Assembly (NCBI GenBank): GCA_017694655.1
Contig: JADIMQ010000018.1
Coordinates: 1-42,972, forward strand
DNA from: Candidatus Cryptobacteroides merdigallinarum
Lineage (GTDB): Bacteria; Bacteroidota; Bacteroidia; Bacteroidales; UBA932
DNA: 42,972 bases
Direction of reading: 5' to 3'
Positions 9,678 to 17,282 of this stretch are shown one piece after another. Below the pieces are notes generated by a model, which had not been told where the DNA came from, did not search any database, and saw only the letters and a list, made by a program, of their open reading frames with translations. The first letter of the stretch is position 1. Each line of letters opens with the position of its first letter. The translations under genes were made by a program, and so were the position numbers.

Positions 9678-9709
9678 TTTGTTCTGCTCTCGGCTTCTGC
9701 GTATCTTTG
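9678..9709 (+). promoter_or_regulatory. Bacteroidota promoter for the rsfS-ftsH-cdsA run
   Basis: A TTTG -33 box at 9678-9681 and a TATCTTTG -7 box at 9702-9709 are separated by exactly 20 bases, the spacing expected for the primary sigma factor of Bacteroidota. Transcription would start near 9716, leaving a leader of about 40 bases before the rsfS ATG at 9757. This is the best-formed promoter I see in the window. Confidence 0.75.
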
Positions 9710-9717
9710 CAAAGATA
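9702..9717. promoter_or_regulatory. perfect 16-bp palindrome overlapping divergent -7 boxes
   Basis: TATCTTTGCAAAGATA is its own reverse complement, so it presents a TATCTTTG -7 box to each strand. The plus-strand box has a proper TTTG partner; on the minus strand, towards birA, no CAAA is found at the matching distance. The palindrome may simply provide back-to-back promoters, or it may double as an operator for a dimeric regulator. Confidence 0.45.
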
Positions 9718-9756
9718 ACATAAAAGATAAAGATAAAATTAACATAGGAAACTCGG

Positions 9757-10098
9757 ATGGATAACAACGAAATCAAAGTCATTGCCGATGCGATGCTGGA
9801 CAAGAAAGGGCAGGACGTCGTCTCCCTTGACCTCAGGAACATAGGAACGGCTATTTCCGACTATTTCATCGTATGCAATGCCGACTCCACGACCAATGTC
9901 GACGCCATCGCCGACAATGTCGAGGAAATGATGCTTGAGAAATGCGGGAGGAAGGTCCTCCGCTCCCAGGGGAAGGAGAACTCCTTCTGGATAATCCTTG
10001 ACTACGGCGATATAGTCGTGCATATCTTCCAGACCCAGTACCGCGAATTCTATCGCCTGGAAGCGCTCTGGTCCGATGCGGAGAAATGCGAATATTAG
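9757..10098 (+). CDS. rsfS: ribosome silencing factor RsfS
   Basis: The 113-residue protein belongs to the RsfS/Iojap family. It binds ribosomal protein uL14 on the large subunit and blocks subunit joining when growth slows. Family features are visible: DVVSLDLRNIGTAISDYFIVC near the start, CGRKVLRSQGKENSFWIILDYGDIVVHIF in the middle, and the FYRLEALWSDA terminus. Length is normal. It is the first gene after a strong promoter and sits 13 bases ahead of the ftsH start I chose. The pairing of rsfS with ftsH is common in Bacteroidota. Confidence 0.95.
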   Translation: MDNNEIKVIADAMLDKKGQDVVSLDLRNIGTAISDYFIVCNADSTTNVDAIADNVEEMMLEKCGRKVLRSQGKENSFWIILDYGDIVVHIFQTQYREFYRLEALWSDAEKCEY

Positions 10099-10111
10099 TA
10101 CACTGAACACA

Positions 10112-12049
10112 ATGGACAGCAACAATACGAACAATCAGGGGCAGAAAGACCCCAGGAAACCGGTCAACATAAGGTTCAACTTCTCCTGGATCTATATGAT
10201 ACTATTGATAGTCATCGTATGGATGTTCTTCAACCAGGGAGGCGCGAATCCGCAGAAGATAGAGTGGGAGGACGTGAAGGAGCAGATTCTCGCGGGTGAT
10301 GTCAAGGAGATAACATTCATAAGGAATGACTACGAGGGCCGTGTTACAATAAAGCCGGACAGGCTGGAGAAATACGCGGACAAGTTCGGTGGAAAAATCC
10401 CGAGCAAGTCCCCGCACTTCGTTTTCCTGGTCTCCGCAAGCTTCAATGCCGAGGAAACCTTCGGTGAGCTGAACGACTCCCTGCCGGAAAGCGACCGCTT
10501 CCGTCTTGTGATAGAGAACAACAACAAGATCTGGGGCTCGGTCATAGAGTGGCTCCTGTTCCCGCTGATACTCATACTCATGTGGGTGTTCATGTTCAGG
10601 GGCTTCAACAGGAATGCCGGACCCGGCGGCCCGGGCGGCTTCTTCAATGTCGGCAAGTCCACGGGCAAGCTCGCGGAGAAAGACAGCATCAAGGTGACAT
10701 TCAAGGACGTAGCCGGCCTTGACGGGGCAAAGGAAGAGGTAATGGAGATTGTGGATTTCCTGAAGAATCCAAAGAAATATACCGCCCTGGGCGGAAAGAT
10801 CCCGAAGGGAGCCCTTCTCGTGGGCCCTCCGGGGACAGGAAAGACCCTGCTGGCAAAGGCCGTGGCAGGGGAGGCCAACGTGCCTTTCTTCTCCATATCC
10901 GGTTCGGACTTCGTGGAGATGTTCGTCGGCGTGGGCGCCTCAAGGGTCAGGGACCTGTTCCGCCAGGCCAAGGAGAAGGCCCCGTGCATAGTCTTCATCG
11001 ACGAGATAGACGCCGTGGGCCGCGCAAGGAGCAAGAATGTGGGCTTCTCCTCCAATGACGAGAGGGAGAACACCCTGAACCAGCTCCTGACGGAGATGGA
11101 CGGGTTCGACTCCAATTCCGGGGTCATAATCCTTGCCGCGACGAACCGGGCGGACATCCTCGACAAGGCCCTGCTGCGTGCCGGACGTTTTGACAGGCAG
11201 ATACACGTGGACCTTCCGGACCTCAAGGAGAGGGTGGCCATATTCAAGGTACATCTCAAGGGCCTGAAGCTTTCCCCGGACTTTGACGTGGACTTCCTTG
11301 CGAAGCATACGCCGGGCTTCTCCGGGGCGGACATCGCCAATGTCTGCAACGAGGCGGCCCTCACTGCAGCCCGCAAGAACAAGACGGAGATAGACAAGCA
11401 GGACTTCCTCGACGCCGTGGACAGGATAATAGGAGGCCTGGAGCGCAAGAACAAGATAATAACTCCGGAGGAGAAGAAGTCCATAGCCCACCACGAGGCC
11501 GGTCATGCCACTGTCAGCTGGCTGCTCCCTAATGCGAGTCCGCTGTTCAAGGTGACCATAGTCCCGCGCGGCCAGTCCCTCGGGGCGGCGTGGTACCTGC
11601 CGGAGGAAAGGCAGCTCGAGACCAGGGACCAGATGATGGACCAGATGTGTTCCCTGATAGGCGGAAGGGTGGCCGAGGAAATAGTCAACGGCCAGCCGTC
11701 CACCGGGGCCCTGAACGACCTCGAGAGACTTACCAAGTCAGCCTACGCGATGGTGGTCTACTACGGTATGAGCGAGAAGATAGGCACGGTGTCCTATTTC
11801 GACTCGTCCGGGTCGAGAGGCTATGAGCTGGGCAAGCCTTATAGCGAGAAGACTGCCGAACTTATAGACGAGGAAGTGAAGTCACTCATAAACAAGATAC
11901 ACGACAGGACGTACAGGATCCTGATGGACAACAAGGAGAAATTCCTCGAACTTGCCGCCCTGCTTCTCGAGAAGGAAGTCATCTTCTCCGACGACATGGA
12001 GAGGATCTTCGGGCCGAGGGCAAGCAGCAAGGCTGCAGAGGAGATGTAA
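10112..12049 (+). CDS. ftsH: ATP-dependent zinc metalloprotease FtsH
   Basis: This membrane-bound AAA+ protease (645 residues) degrades misfolded membrane proteins and selected cytoplasmic regulators. The first transmembrane helix is at about residues 25-40 (WIYMILLIVIVWMFF). A periplasmic domain follows, then a second helix (WLLFPLILILMWVFMF). The Walker A motif GPPGTGKT is at 238-245, Walker B is IVFIDEIDA, and the second region of homology is present (AATNRADILDKALLRAGRFD). The zinc site HEAGH is at 461-465. An in-frame ATG at 10076 would overlap rsfS by 23 bases; 10112 (MDSNNTNNQG) gives a more natural start. The C-terminus ends shortly after the peptidase domain. Confidence 0.96.
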   Translation: MDSNNTNNQGQKDPRKPVNIRFNFSWIYMILLIVIVWMFFNQGGANPQKIEWEDVKEQILAGDVKEITFIRNDYEGRVTIKPDRLEKYADKFGGKIPSKSPHFVFLVSASFNAEETFGELNDSLPESDRFRLVIENNNKIWGSVIEWLLFPLILILMWVFMFRGFNRNAGPGGPGGFFNVGKSTGKLAEKDSIKVTFKDVAGLDGAKEEVMEIVDFLKNPKKYTALGGKIPKGALLVGPPGTGKTLLAKAVAGEANVPFFSISGSDFVEMFVGVGASRVRDLFRQAKEKAPCIVFIDEIDAVGRARSKNVGFSSNDERENTLNQLLTEMDGFDSNSGVIILAATNRADILDKALLRAGRFDRQIHVDLPDLKERVAIFKVHLKGLKLSPDFDVDFLAKHTPGFSGADIANVCNEAALTAARKNKTEIDKQDFLDAVDRIIGGLERKNKIITPEEKKSIAHHEAGHATVSWLLPNASPLFKVTIVPRGQSLGAAWYLPEERQLETRDQMMDQMCSLIGGRVAEEIVNGQPSTGALNDLERLTKSAYAMVVYYGMSEKIGTVSYFDSSGSRGYELGKPYSEKTAELIDEEVKSLINKIHDRTYRILMDNKEKFLELAALLLEKEVIFSDDMERIFGPRASSKAAEEM

Positions 12050-12063
12050 TTCTTTCCGGAGAC

Positions 12064-12894
12064 ATGAAGAATCTTATCCTGAGAACTTTGACCGGTATCG
12101 GCTTCGTGGCCGTCGTCGTGGTAGCCCTGCTCCTGAACAGGTACTGTTTCGGGGTGCTGATGATAGGGCTGATGGCGGTCATGATGATAGAGTTTTTCCG
12201 TATGACCATGCACGGGGAGTACCTTTTCTCCCAGGTCCTGTCCATCCTGGCGGCCATAGTCCTCTTTGTCCTGACCTACCTATACCGCGGCTTCAATTTC
12301 CCGGGACGGCTGGTGGTGCTTGCCATCATCCCCGTCTTCGTGGTAATGATAAACTCGCTGTATGTCAAGGACAAGACAGACTTCGGCAAGTTCGCGAACC
12401 TGTACACTTCCATGCTGTACATCGCCGTGCCGGTGACCATGACCAACTTCGCGGTCTTCAGTCCGCACGGGGAATACAGCGGGGTCCTGCTGCTGAGCCT
12501 TTTCATCATAACCTGGGTGTCCGACATCGGTGGCTACCTCTTCGGGATGACGATAGGCCAGAAGTTCGGGAAGAAGCTCTTCCCGGAGGTTTCGCCGAAA
12601 AAATCCTGGGCAGGGTTCTGGGGAGGCCTTGTCCTGGCTGTGGCGGCCGGGGCGGTCCTGTCCACTACCGGGATGCTCAACTACCCGTTGAAACATTGCA
12701 TCATACTGTCCGTCCTGATGAACATCTCGGGGGTGTACGGCGATCTCATAGAATCCCAGTGGAAAAGGTATTATGCCATAAAGGACACAGGGACCATAAT
12801 GCCTGGGCACGGGGGCATACTCGACCGTATGGACAGCGCCCTTCTCGCGCTCCCGACTGGCATAATCTATCTTCTTGTCGTGAACATCCTGTGA
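12064..12894 (+). CDS. cdsA: phosphatidate cytidylyltransferase
   Basis: The enzyme makes CDP-diacylglycerol from CTP and phosphatidate in the inner membrane, the branch point for phosphatidylethanolamine and acidic phospholipids. The 276-residue protein is strongly hydrophobic with about seven or eight membrane segments. It carries the CdsA signature near residues 228-258: SQWKRYYAIKDTGTIMPGHG then GILDRMDS. It follows ftsH by 14 bases. psd, two steps later in the same lipid pathway, comes next but has its own promoter. Confidence 0.95.
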   Translation: MKNLILRTLTGIGFVAVVVVALLLNRYCFGVLMIGLMAVMMIEFFRMTMHGEYLFSQVLSILAAIVLFVLTYLYRGFNFPGRLVVLAIIPVFVVMINSLYVKDKTDFGKFANLYTSMLYIAVPVTMTNFAVFSPHGEYSGVLLLSLFIITWVSDIGGYLFGMTIGQKFGKKLFPEVSPKKSWAGFWGGLVLAVAAGAVLSTTGMLNYPLKHCIILSVLMNISGVYGDLIESQWKRYYAIKDTGTIMPGHGGILDRMDSALLALPTGIIYLLVVNIL

Positions 12895-12907
12895 TGACGG
12901 AAGATTA

Positions 12908-12939
12908 TTTCTTTCATTGAGTAAATTTTGCTAAATTTG
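12908..12939 (+). promoter_or_regulatory. putative promoter for psd
   Basis: TAAATTTG at 12932-12939 matches the TAnnTTTG -7 box. A TTTC at 12908-12911, one base off TTTG, lies 20 bases upstream of it. The psd ATG at 12963 is 23 bases past the -7 box. The 68-base gap after cdsA and this pair of boxes suggest that psd can be transcribed on its own. Confidence 0.55.
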
Positions 12940-12962
12940 CAGTTTGATAACTACTACTCATT

Positions 12963-13622
12963 ATGACTATACATAGAGGCGGCTGGAGGATAATCCTGTG
13001 TGTATGGGCGATTTGTATCTTGCTGATCTTTTTGATCCTGCATTATATAAGTTGCCTGTATGTCTCTTTTCCCCTGCTGGCGCTCATAATATTCTTCATG
13101 GGTTTCGTTATCTTCTTCTTCAGGGTCCCGGCACGCCGCAGGCCGGAGGGGGAGAGCCTCGTCACCGCGGTGGCTGACGGGGAGATCGTCGTCCTCGACA
13201 GGGTATACGAACCGGAATATCTCAAGCGGGAGTGCATGCAGGTATCCATCTATATGGACTTTTTCAACGTACATGTAAACTTCTGGCCTATCGACGGAGA
13301 AGTCACCTACTATAAATATCATCCCGGGAAATATTTCCTGGCTTTCCTGCCCAAGGCTTCAGAGCTCAACGAGCATACGTCCACAGGCATCCGCAACGGC
13401 TTCGGGGAAGTGTTCTTCAAGCAGCTTGCCGGAACTTTCTGCCGCAGGATAGAGTGCTATGCCGAGGTCGGGAAGCACGGGACAAGGGGAGAACAGTGCG
13501 GAATAATCAAATTCGGCTCCCGCATCGACATGTATCTGCCCCTCGACGCCGACATAAAGGTCAGGCTCGGGGAGGAAGTCCGTGCATGCGAGACGGTCAT
13601 AGCAGAGCTGAACGGAAAATAA
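12963..13622 (+). CDS. psd: phosphatidylserine decarboxylase proenzyme
   Basis: The 219-residue protein is the short (PSD-A type) form of the pyruvoyl-dependent enzyme that makes phosphatidylethanolamine. Two hydrophobic segments near the N-terminus (IILCVWAICILLIFLILHYI and LLALIIFFMGFVIFFF) anchor it to the inner membrane. The middle contains DFFNVHVNFWPIDGEV, the conserved His region. The self-cleavage site is seen as KFGSRIDMYLP: cleavage between Gly and Ser would create the pyruvoyl group and the small alpha chain. Length and motif order are normal for the family. Confidence 0.95.
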   Translation: MTIHRGGWRIILCVWAICILLIFLILHYISCLYVSFPLLALIIFFMGFVIFFFRVPARRRPEGESLVTAVADGEIVVLDRVYEPEYLKRECMQVSIYMDFFNVHVNFWPIDGEVTYYKYHPGKYFLAFLPKASELNEHTSTGIRNGFGEVFFKQLAGTFCRRIECYAEVGKHGTRGEQCGIIKFGSRIDMYLPLDADIKVRLGEEVRACETVIAELNGK

Positions 13623-13623
13623 T

Positions 13624-14949
13624 ATGGACGAAATATTCATTATACTCCTGCTGATACTTCTGAACGGCGTTTTCGCGATGTCGGAGATAGCCATCATCTC
13701 GGCAAGGAAATCCAGTCTCCAGGCAGATGCAAACAAGGGCAGCAAGGCTGCAAAGACGGCTCTGGGCCTTGCCCAGGACCCGGACAGGTTCCTGTCGGCC
13801 GTACAGGTTGGGATAACCCTCATAGGTATCCTTACGGGTATCTTTTCAGGGAACAAGATAGCCGCGGAATTCTCCGCCCTGCTCCAGGATGCGGGCATGG
13901 CGGCCACGGCGGCCTCGGCCCTGTCGCAGACGATAATCGTCATCCTGGTCATGTTCCTGACCCTGATCTTCGGGGAGCTCGTGCCGAAAAGGATAGCCAT
14001 GAGCGCGTCGGAGAAGGTCTCCAAGATTGTGGCGGGCCCCATGAAGTTCATATCCCTGGTAGCCGCCCCGTTCGTGTGGCTGCTTGCCAAGACTACGGCC
14101 CTGATTGTAAAGATGCTCGGCATAAGGTACCAGGAGACGAAGGTGACCGAGGAGGAGATAAAGTCAATAATCCAGGAGGGTACAGACGAAGGAGAGGTGT
14201 CGCAGGTGGAGCAGGACCTCGTGGAAAGGGTCTTTGCTCTGGGTGACCTGAAGGTCAGCACCATAATGACCCTGAGGGCCGACATAGTGTGGCTGAGCCT
14301 CGAGATGTCGGAGGCCGAGATCCGCGCGACGATTGAGGGGAACATCTTCGAGGAGTATCCGGTGGTGGATGACGACCTCGACCATGTTGTCGGCGTCCTT
14401 TCCCTGAAGGAGTACGTCCTGAATATAGGCAAGGAAGGCTTCGACATCCGGAAAATGATGAAGGAGCCGGTGTATTTCCACGAGAACATGAATGTCTATA
14501 CCGTCCTCGAGCAGATGAAGGAGAAGAAGATAAGCAGGGCCCTTGTCTGCGACGAGTTCGGTTCCTGCTCGGGCATAATCACGCTGAAGGACATTATGGA
14601 AGCCCTTGTCGGGAACATAAACGACGACCATGAGGAGCCGGACATTGTCGCAAGGGGCGGGAACGACGGCTGGCTCGTGGACGGGATGTGCCCGATGTAC
14701 GACTTCCTGCGGCATTTCGACATCGAGGATTCGATGGAGGACTTCGAGTACACCACGGTTGCGGGCCTTATCCTCGACGAGCTCGACCACATGCCGGTAG
14801 CGGGGGAGAAAGTCACCTGGAGGGACTTCCAGTTCGAGGTAGTGGACATGGACGGCGCCCGTATCGACAAGGTGATTGTAAAGAAAGTGAAGCCGGAGTG
14901 CCTGCAGGTGCAGACGGCGGAGGGCTCACGCTCCAGCCTCGGCAATTAG
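13624..14949 (+). CDS. CNNM/CorC-family membrane protein (DUF21-CBS-CorC_HlyC)
   Basis: The 441-residue protein has an N-terminal DUF21 membrane domain of about four helices (starting FIILLLILLNGVFAMSEIAI, with the family LIFGELVPKRIA). A CBS pair follows (about residues 215-340, including EYPVVDDDLDHVVGVL and SRALVCDEFGSCSGIITLKDIMEALVG). The C-terminal CorC_HlyC domain ends in VTWRDFQFEVVDMDGARIDKV. Family members are linked to Mg2+/Co2+ efflux or, as GldE, to gliding in some Bacteroidota; which applies here cannot be told. It starts one base after the psd stop, so it is probably co-transcribed with psd. Its 3' end overlaps the convergent ispG by 24 bases. Confidence 0.88.
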   Translation: MDEIFIILLLILLNGVFAMSEIAIISARKSSLQADANKGSKAAKTALGLAQDPDRFLSAVQVGITLIGILTGIFSGNKIAAEFSALLQDAGMAATAASALSQTIIVILVMFLTLIFGELVPKRIAMSASEKVSKIVAGPMKFISLVAAPFVWLLAKTTALIVKMLGIRYQETKVTEEEIKSIIQEGTDEGEVSQVEQDLVERVFALGDLKVSTIMTLRADIVWLSLEMSEAEIRATIEGNIFEEYPVVDDDLDHVVGVLSLKEYVLNIGKEGFDIRKMMKEPVYFHENMNVYTVLEQMKEKKISRALVCDEFGSCSGIITLKDIMEALVGNINDDHEEPDIVARGGNDGWLVDGMCPMYDFLRHFDIEDSMEDFEYTTVAGLILDELDHMPVAGEKVTWRDFQFEVVDMDGARIDKVIVKKVKPECLQVQTAEGSRSSLGN

Positions 14950-16281
14950 TTCCAGCAGCCTGTCTATTGCTTCCTCCTCCGGGACGTGCCTTGCCACCGG
15001 GGTCTTCTTCCGGTAGATGGTGACCTTCCGGTTGCCTTCCCCGACATATCCCCAGTCGGCGTCCGCCATTTCCCCCGGACCGTTCACTATGCAGCCCATC
15101 ACGGCTATCACCATGCCTTTCAGATGGGAGGTCCGCCGTTTCACCTCGTTGAAGGTGGCCTCGAGGTTGTACATTGTACGGCCGCATCCCGGGCAGGCCA
15201 CATATTCCGGCTTGTAGAAGCGTCTCCTGGTAGCCTGCATCAGCTCGTCGATGAGATACGAGGCTTCTGCGGAGCCGTCGAGGAGTACTTTCCGCCCGTC
15301 GGGACCGGTGTAGCCACCGTGCAGTTCCAGTTCGTCTATCTTCCTGTCGAGCAGCATTTTCCCGAAGTCGCACGAAAGGTCCAGAAGGAGCCTTTCCCTG
15401 GAGGGGGAATCGTAGGTTGCCACGGCTTTCCTGTCAGTCGTGACAAGGGAGCACAGGGAGGAGTGCAGCCTGTGCCCGTATCTGTCGGCAAGGTATCTTG
15501 CTACAGGTAATTCGTTGACCGGGTCTTCGGTGAGGGACACCCTCACGGTATCTCCTATACCCTCGGAGAGGAGGGTGGAGATGCCTGCCGCCGACTTCAT
15601 CCTGCCGGAATCGCCGTTCCCGGCCTCAGTGACGCCGAGGTGCAGGGGGAATACCGTACCGGTCTCCTCCATTGCCCTGGCAAGGAGCCTGTAGGCTTCC
15701 ACCATGACAATGGTGTTGCTGGCCTTCAGGGAGACAACTACATCCAGGAATCCGTTCTGCCGGCAGAGCTCGGTCCACTCCATGGCTGCTTCCTTCATGG
15801 CGAGCGGGGTGTTGCCGTAGAGGTTCGTTATCCTCTCTCCGAGGGAGCCGTGGTTGAGCCCGATCCTGAGGGCCGTCCCGTGCTCCCGGCACACCGATAC
15901 CAGTTTCGCGAACTCTATGCAGGCCCGGGTATGGTCCTTATGGAAATTGCCCGGGTTGATCCGCACCTTGTCCGCGACTTCCGCAGCCGCAATGGCTATC
16001 CCGGACGAAAAATGCACATCGGCAACGAGCGGGACCCCGATTCCCCGGCTCCGGAGGCGCCGCTTTATCTCCGCGAGCGCGGAGACATCGGCCATCGCCG
16101 GAACCGTGAGCCTTATCATCTGCGCCCCGGCCCCGTACAGTTGCTCACATTGCCTTACCGAGGCTTCAACGTCCGAAGTGTGCGTGTTGCACATGGTCTG
16201 CACAACTATTGGGTTGCCGCCCCCGATGACGAGGTTCCCGACCCTTACTTCCCTTGTCTCCATGATTGTCTTTCCTGTCAT
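14926..16281 (-). CDS. ispG: 4-hydroxy-3-methylbut-2-enyl diphosphate synthase, with a mid-length insertion
   Basis: IspG (GcpE) reduces methylerythritol cyclodiphosphate to HMBPP in the MEP isoprenoid pathway with a 4Fe-4S cluster. The 451-residue protein shows the TIM-barrel part (VQTMCNTHTSDVEAS, LVADVHFSSGIAI, RINPGNF, HLGVTEAGNGDSGRMKSAAG). The C-terminal cluster domain has VACPGCGRTMYNL and IAVMGCIVNGPGEMADADWGYVG, which give the three Cys ligands and the conserved Glu. Between the two parts there are about 100 residues more than in the 372-residue E. coli enzyme. From memory, many Bacteroidota enzymes have a longer insert and total about 600 residues. ATG 16281 overlaps the upstream stop as ATGA; ATG 16263 is an alternative start. 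Confidence 0.93.
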   Translation of the reverse strand: MTGKTIMETREVRVGNLVIGGGNPIVVQTMCNTHTSDVEASVRQCEQLYGAGAQMIRLTVPAMADVSALAEIKRRLRSRGIGVPLVADVHFSSGIAIAAAEVADKVRINPGNFHKDHTRACIEFAKLVSVCREHGTALRIGLNHGSLGERITNLYGNTPLAMKEAAMEWTELCRQNGFLDVVVSLKASNTIVMVEAYRLLARAMEETGTVFPLHLGVTEAGNGDSGRMKSAAGISTLLSEGIGDTVRVSLTEDPVNELPVARYLADRYGHRLHSSLCSLVTTDRKAVATYDSPSRERLLLDLSCDFGKMLLDRKIDELELHGGYTGPDGRKVLLDGSAEASYLIDELMQATRRRFYKPEYVACPGCGRTMYNLEATFNEVKRRTSHLKGMVIAVMGCIVNGPGEMADADWGYVGEGNRKVTIYRKKTPVARHVPEEEAIDRLLELIAEAGA

Positions 16282-17255
16282 TTTATCTGTTCCGTCTGTC
16301 CCTCATCCGTGGTTTCCGGGGCTATCCCGGACTGGATGGACTTGATGAGGCCGAGATGTTCCCTGGCCTCGTGCCTGAGCTGGTGCTTGGTCTTCCCGAC
16401 CCTCTTGGTGAGCTGGAAATGCACGCCTACCGAAAAGACGAAATTGGCCGGATAGGCGTACCGGTAATAATACTGGCTGTAATAGTCCGGCTGGTACAGG
16501 GACCCGAAGGAATGCTTGTACATGGCCGTGAAATGTATTTCCATCGGGTCGAACACGAATGCGAAGCCGGCCCCTCCCTTGATGCCGTAGTCCCACCGGA
16601 GGTCGGTGTCCAGGAAGGAGTTCCTCGCGGCCTCCGTCACACCGTCCCCGAAGCGGGTTATGCTGAGCCGGTAGCCCCCGTAGAGCCCGAGGTTCACCAT
16701 CAGCTTCATTTTCCAGAAATCGAAGTGGCAGTGGGCCATGACCGGGACTTCCACTACATTCATCACTGCCCCCGTAGCACCCTCGAGGGTAGGGGTGTAG
16801 CCTTCGTCATCCTCCTCGAACTGGTAGCCTTCCTGTCCGAAGAAGACTCCGGCCTGGATGCCGAAATAGGGCATGTAGCCGAACATCTTGCCGTAGCGCG
16901 TGTACAGGAAGCCGAAATTGTATGGCACGAAACGGAACCTCTGCTGCATGCTCGGGTTCCAGCTTACCTGGCTTATGCCCACACCGTACTGGACGCCTAT
17001 CATGGTGTAGTCGTTGATGGGGATGTCCTTGCTGAGGTCGAGGCTGTCGAGATAGCCGTCGCTCAGCGAGTCTATATCCGCTGTCTCTATGTCAATCCCG
17101 TCCACGAAGGTGGTGTCGCGTGTCTGCACCGTCACCTGCGGTTCCTCCTGCTCTTCTTCAACGGAAAGCCCCTGCGGCAGCTGGGCCACCGACACTGGGC
17201 ACGCGGTGAAGAACGCGGCCGCCGCGGCTATGATGTATAATGCTGTCTTTCTCAT
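16278..17255 (-). CDS. PorT-like outer-membrane beta-barrel protein
   Basis: The product of about 325 residues has a cleavable signal peptide (RKTALYIIAAAAAFFTACPVSVAQ). An acidic, low-complexity stretch follows (EEEQEEPQV to IDSLSDGYLDSLDL), then a barrel-like domain with alternating aromatic strands (MIGVQYGVGISQVSWNP, FGFLYTRYGKMFGYMPYFGIQAG, VNLGLYGGYRLS). It resembles the PorT family of Bacteroidota outer-membrane beta-barrel proteins, some of which serve the type IX secretion system; the role here is inferred only. A Cys inside the signal region (TACPVS) is not a convincing lipobox. ATG 17264 would add MHD. The stop overlaps the ispG start by four bases. Confidence 0.75.
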   Translation of the reverse strand: MRKTALYIIAAAAAFFTACPVSVAQLPQGLSVEEEQEEPQVTVQTRDTTFVDGIDIETADIDSLSDGYLDSLDLSKDIPINDYTMIGVQYGVGISQVSWNPSMQQRFRFVPYNFGFLYTRYGKMFGYMPYFGIQAGVFFGQEGYQFEEDDEGYTPTLEGATGAVMNVVEVPVMAHCHFDFWKMKLMVNLGLYGGYRLSITRFGDGVTEAARNSFLDTDLRWDYGIKGGAGFAFVFDPMEIHFTAMYKHSFGSLYQPDYYSQYYYRYAYPANFVFSVGVHFQLTKRVGKTKHQLRHEAREHLGLIKSIQSGIAPETTDEGQTEQIK

Positions 17256-17282
17256 GTCGTGCATTGTCTTCTCGGCAGGTTG

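Noticed and set aside
16266..17240. 324-codon plus-strand frame opposite the PorT-like gene
   Set aside because: The minus-strand product has a signal peptide and barrel pattern and is coupled to ispG; the antisense frame has none.
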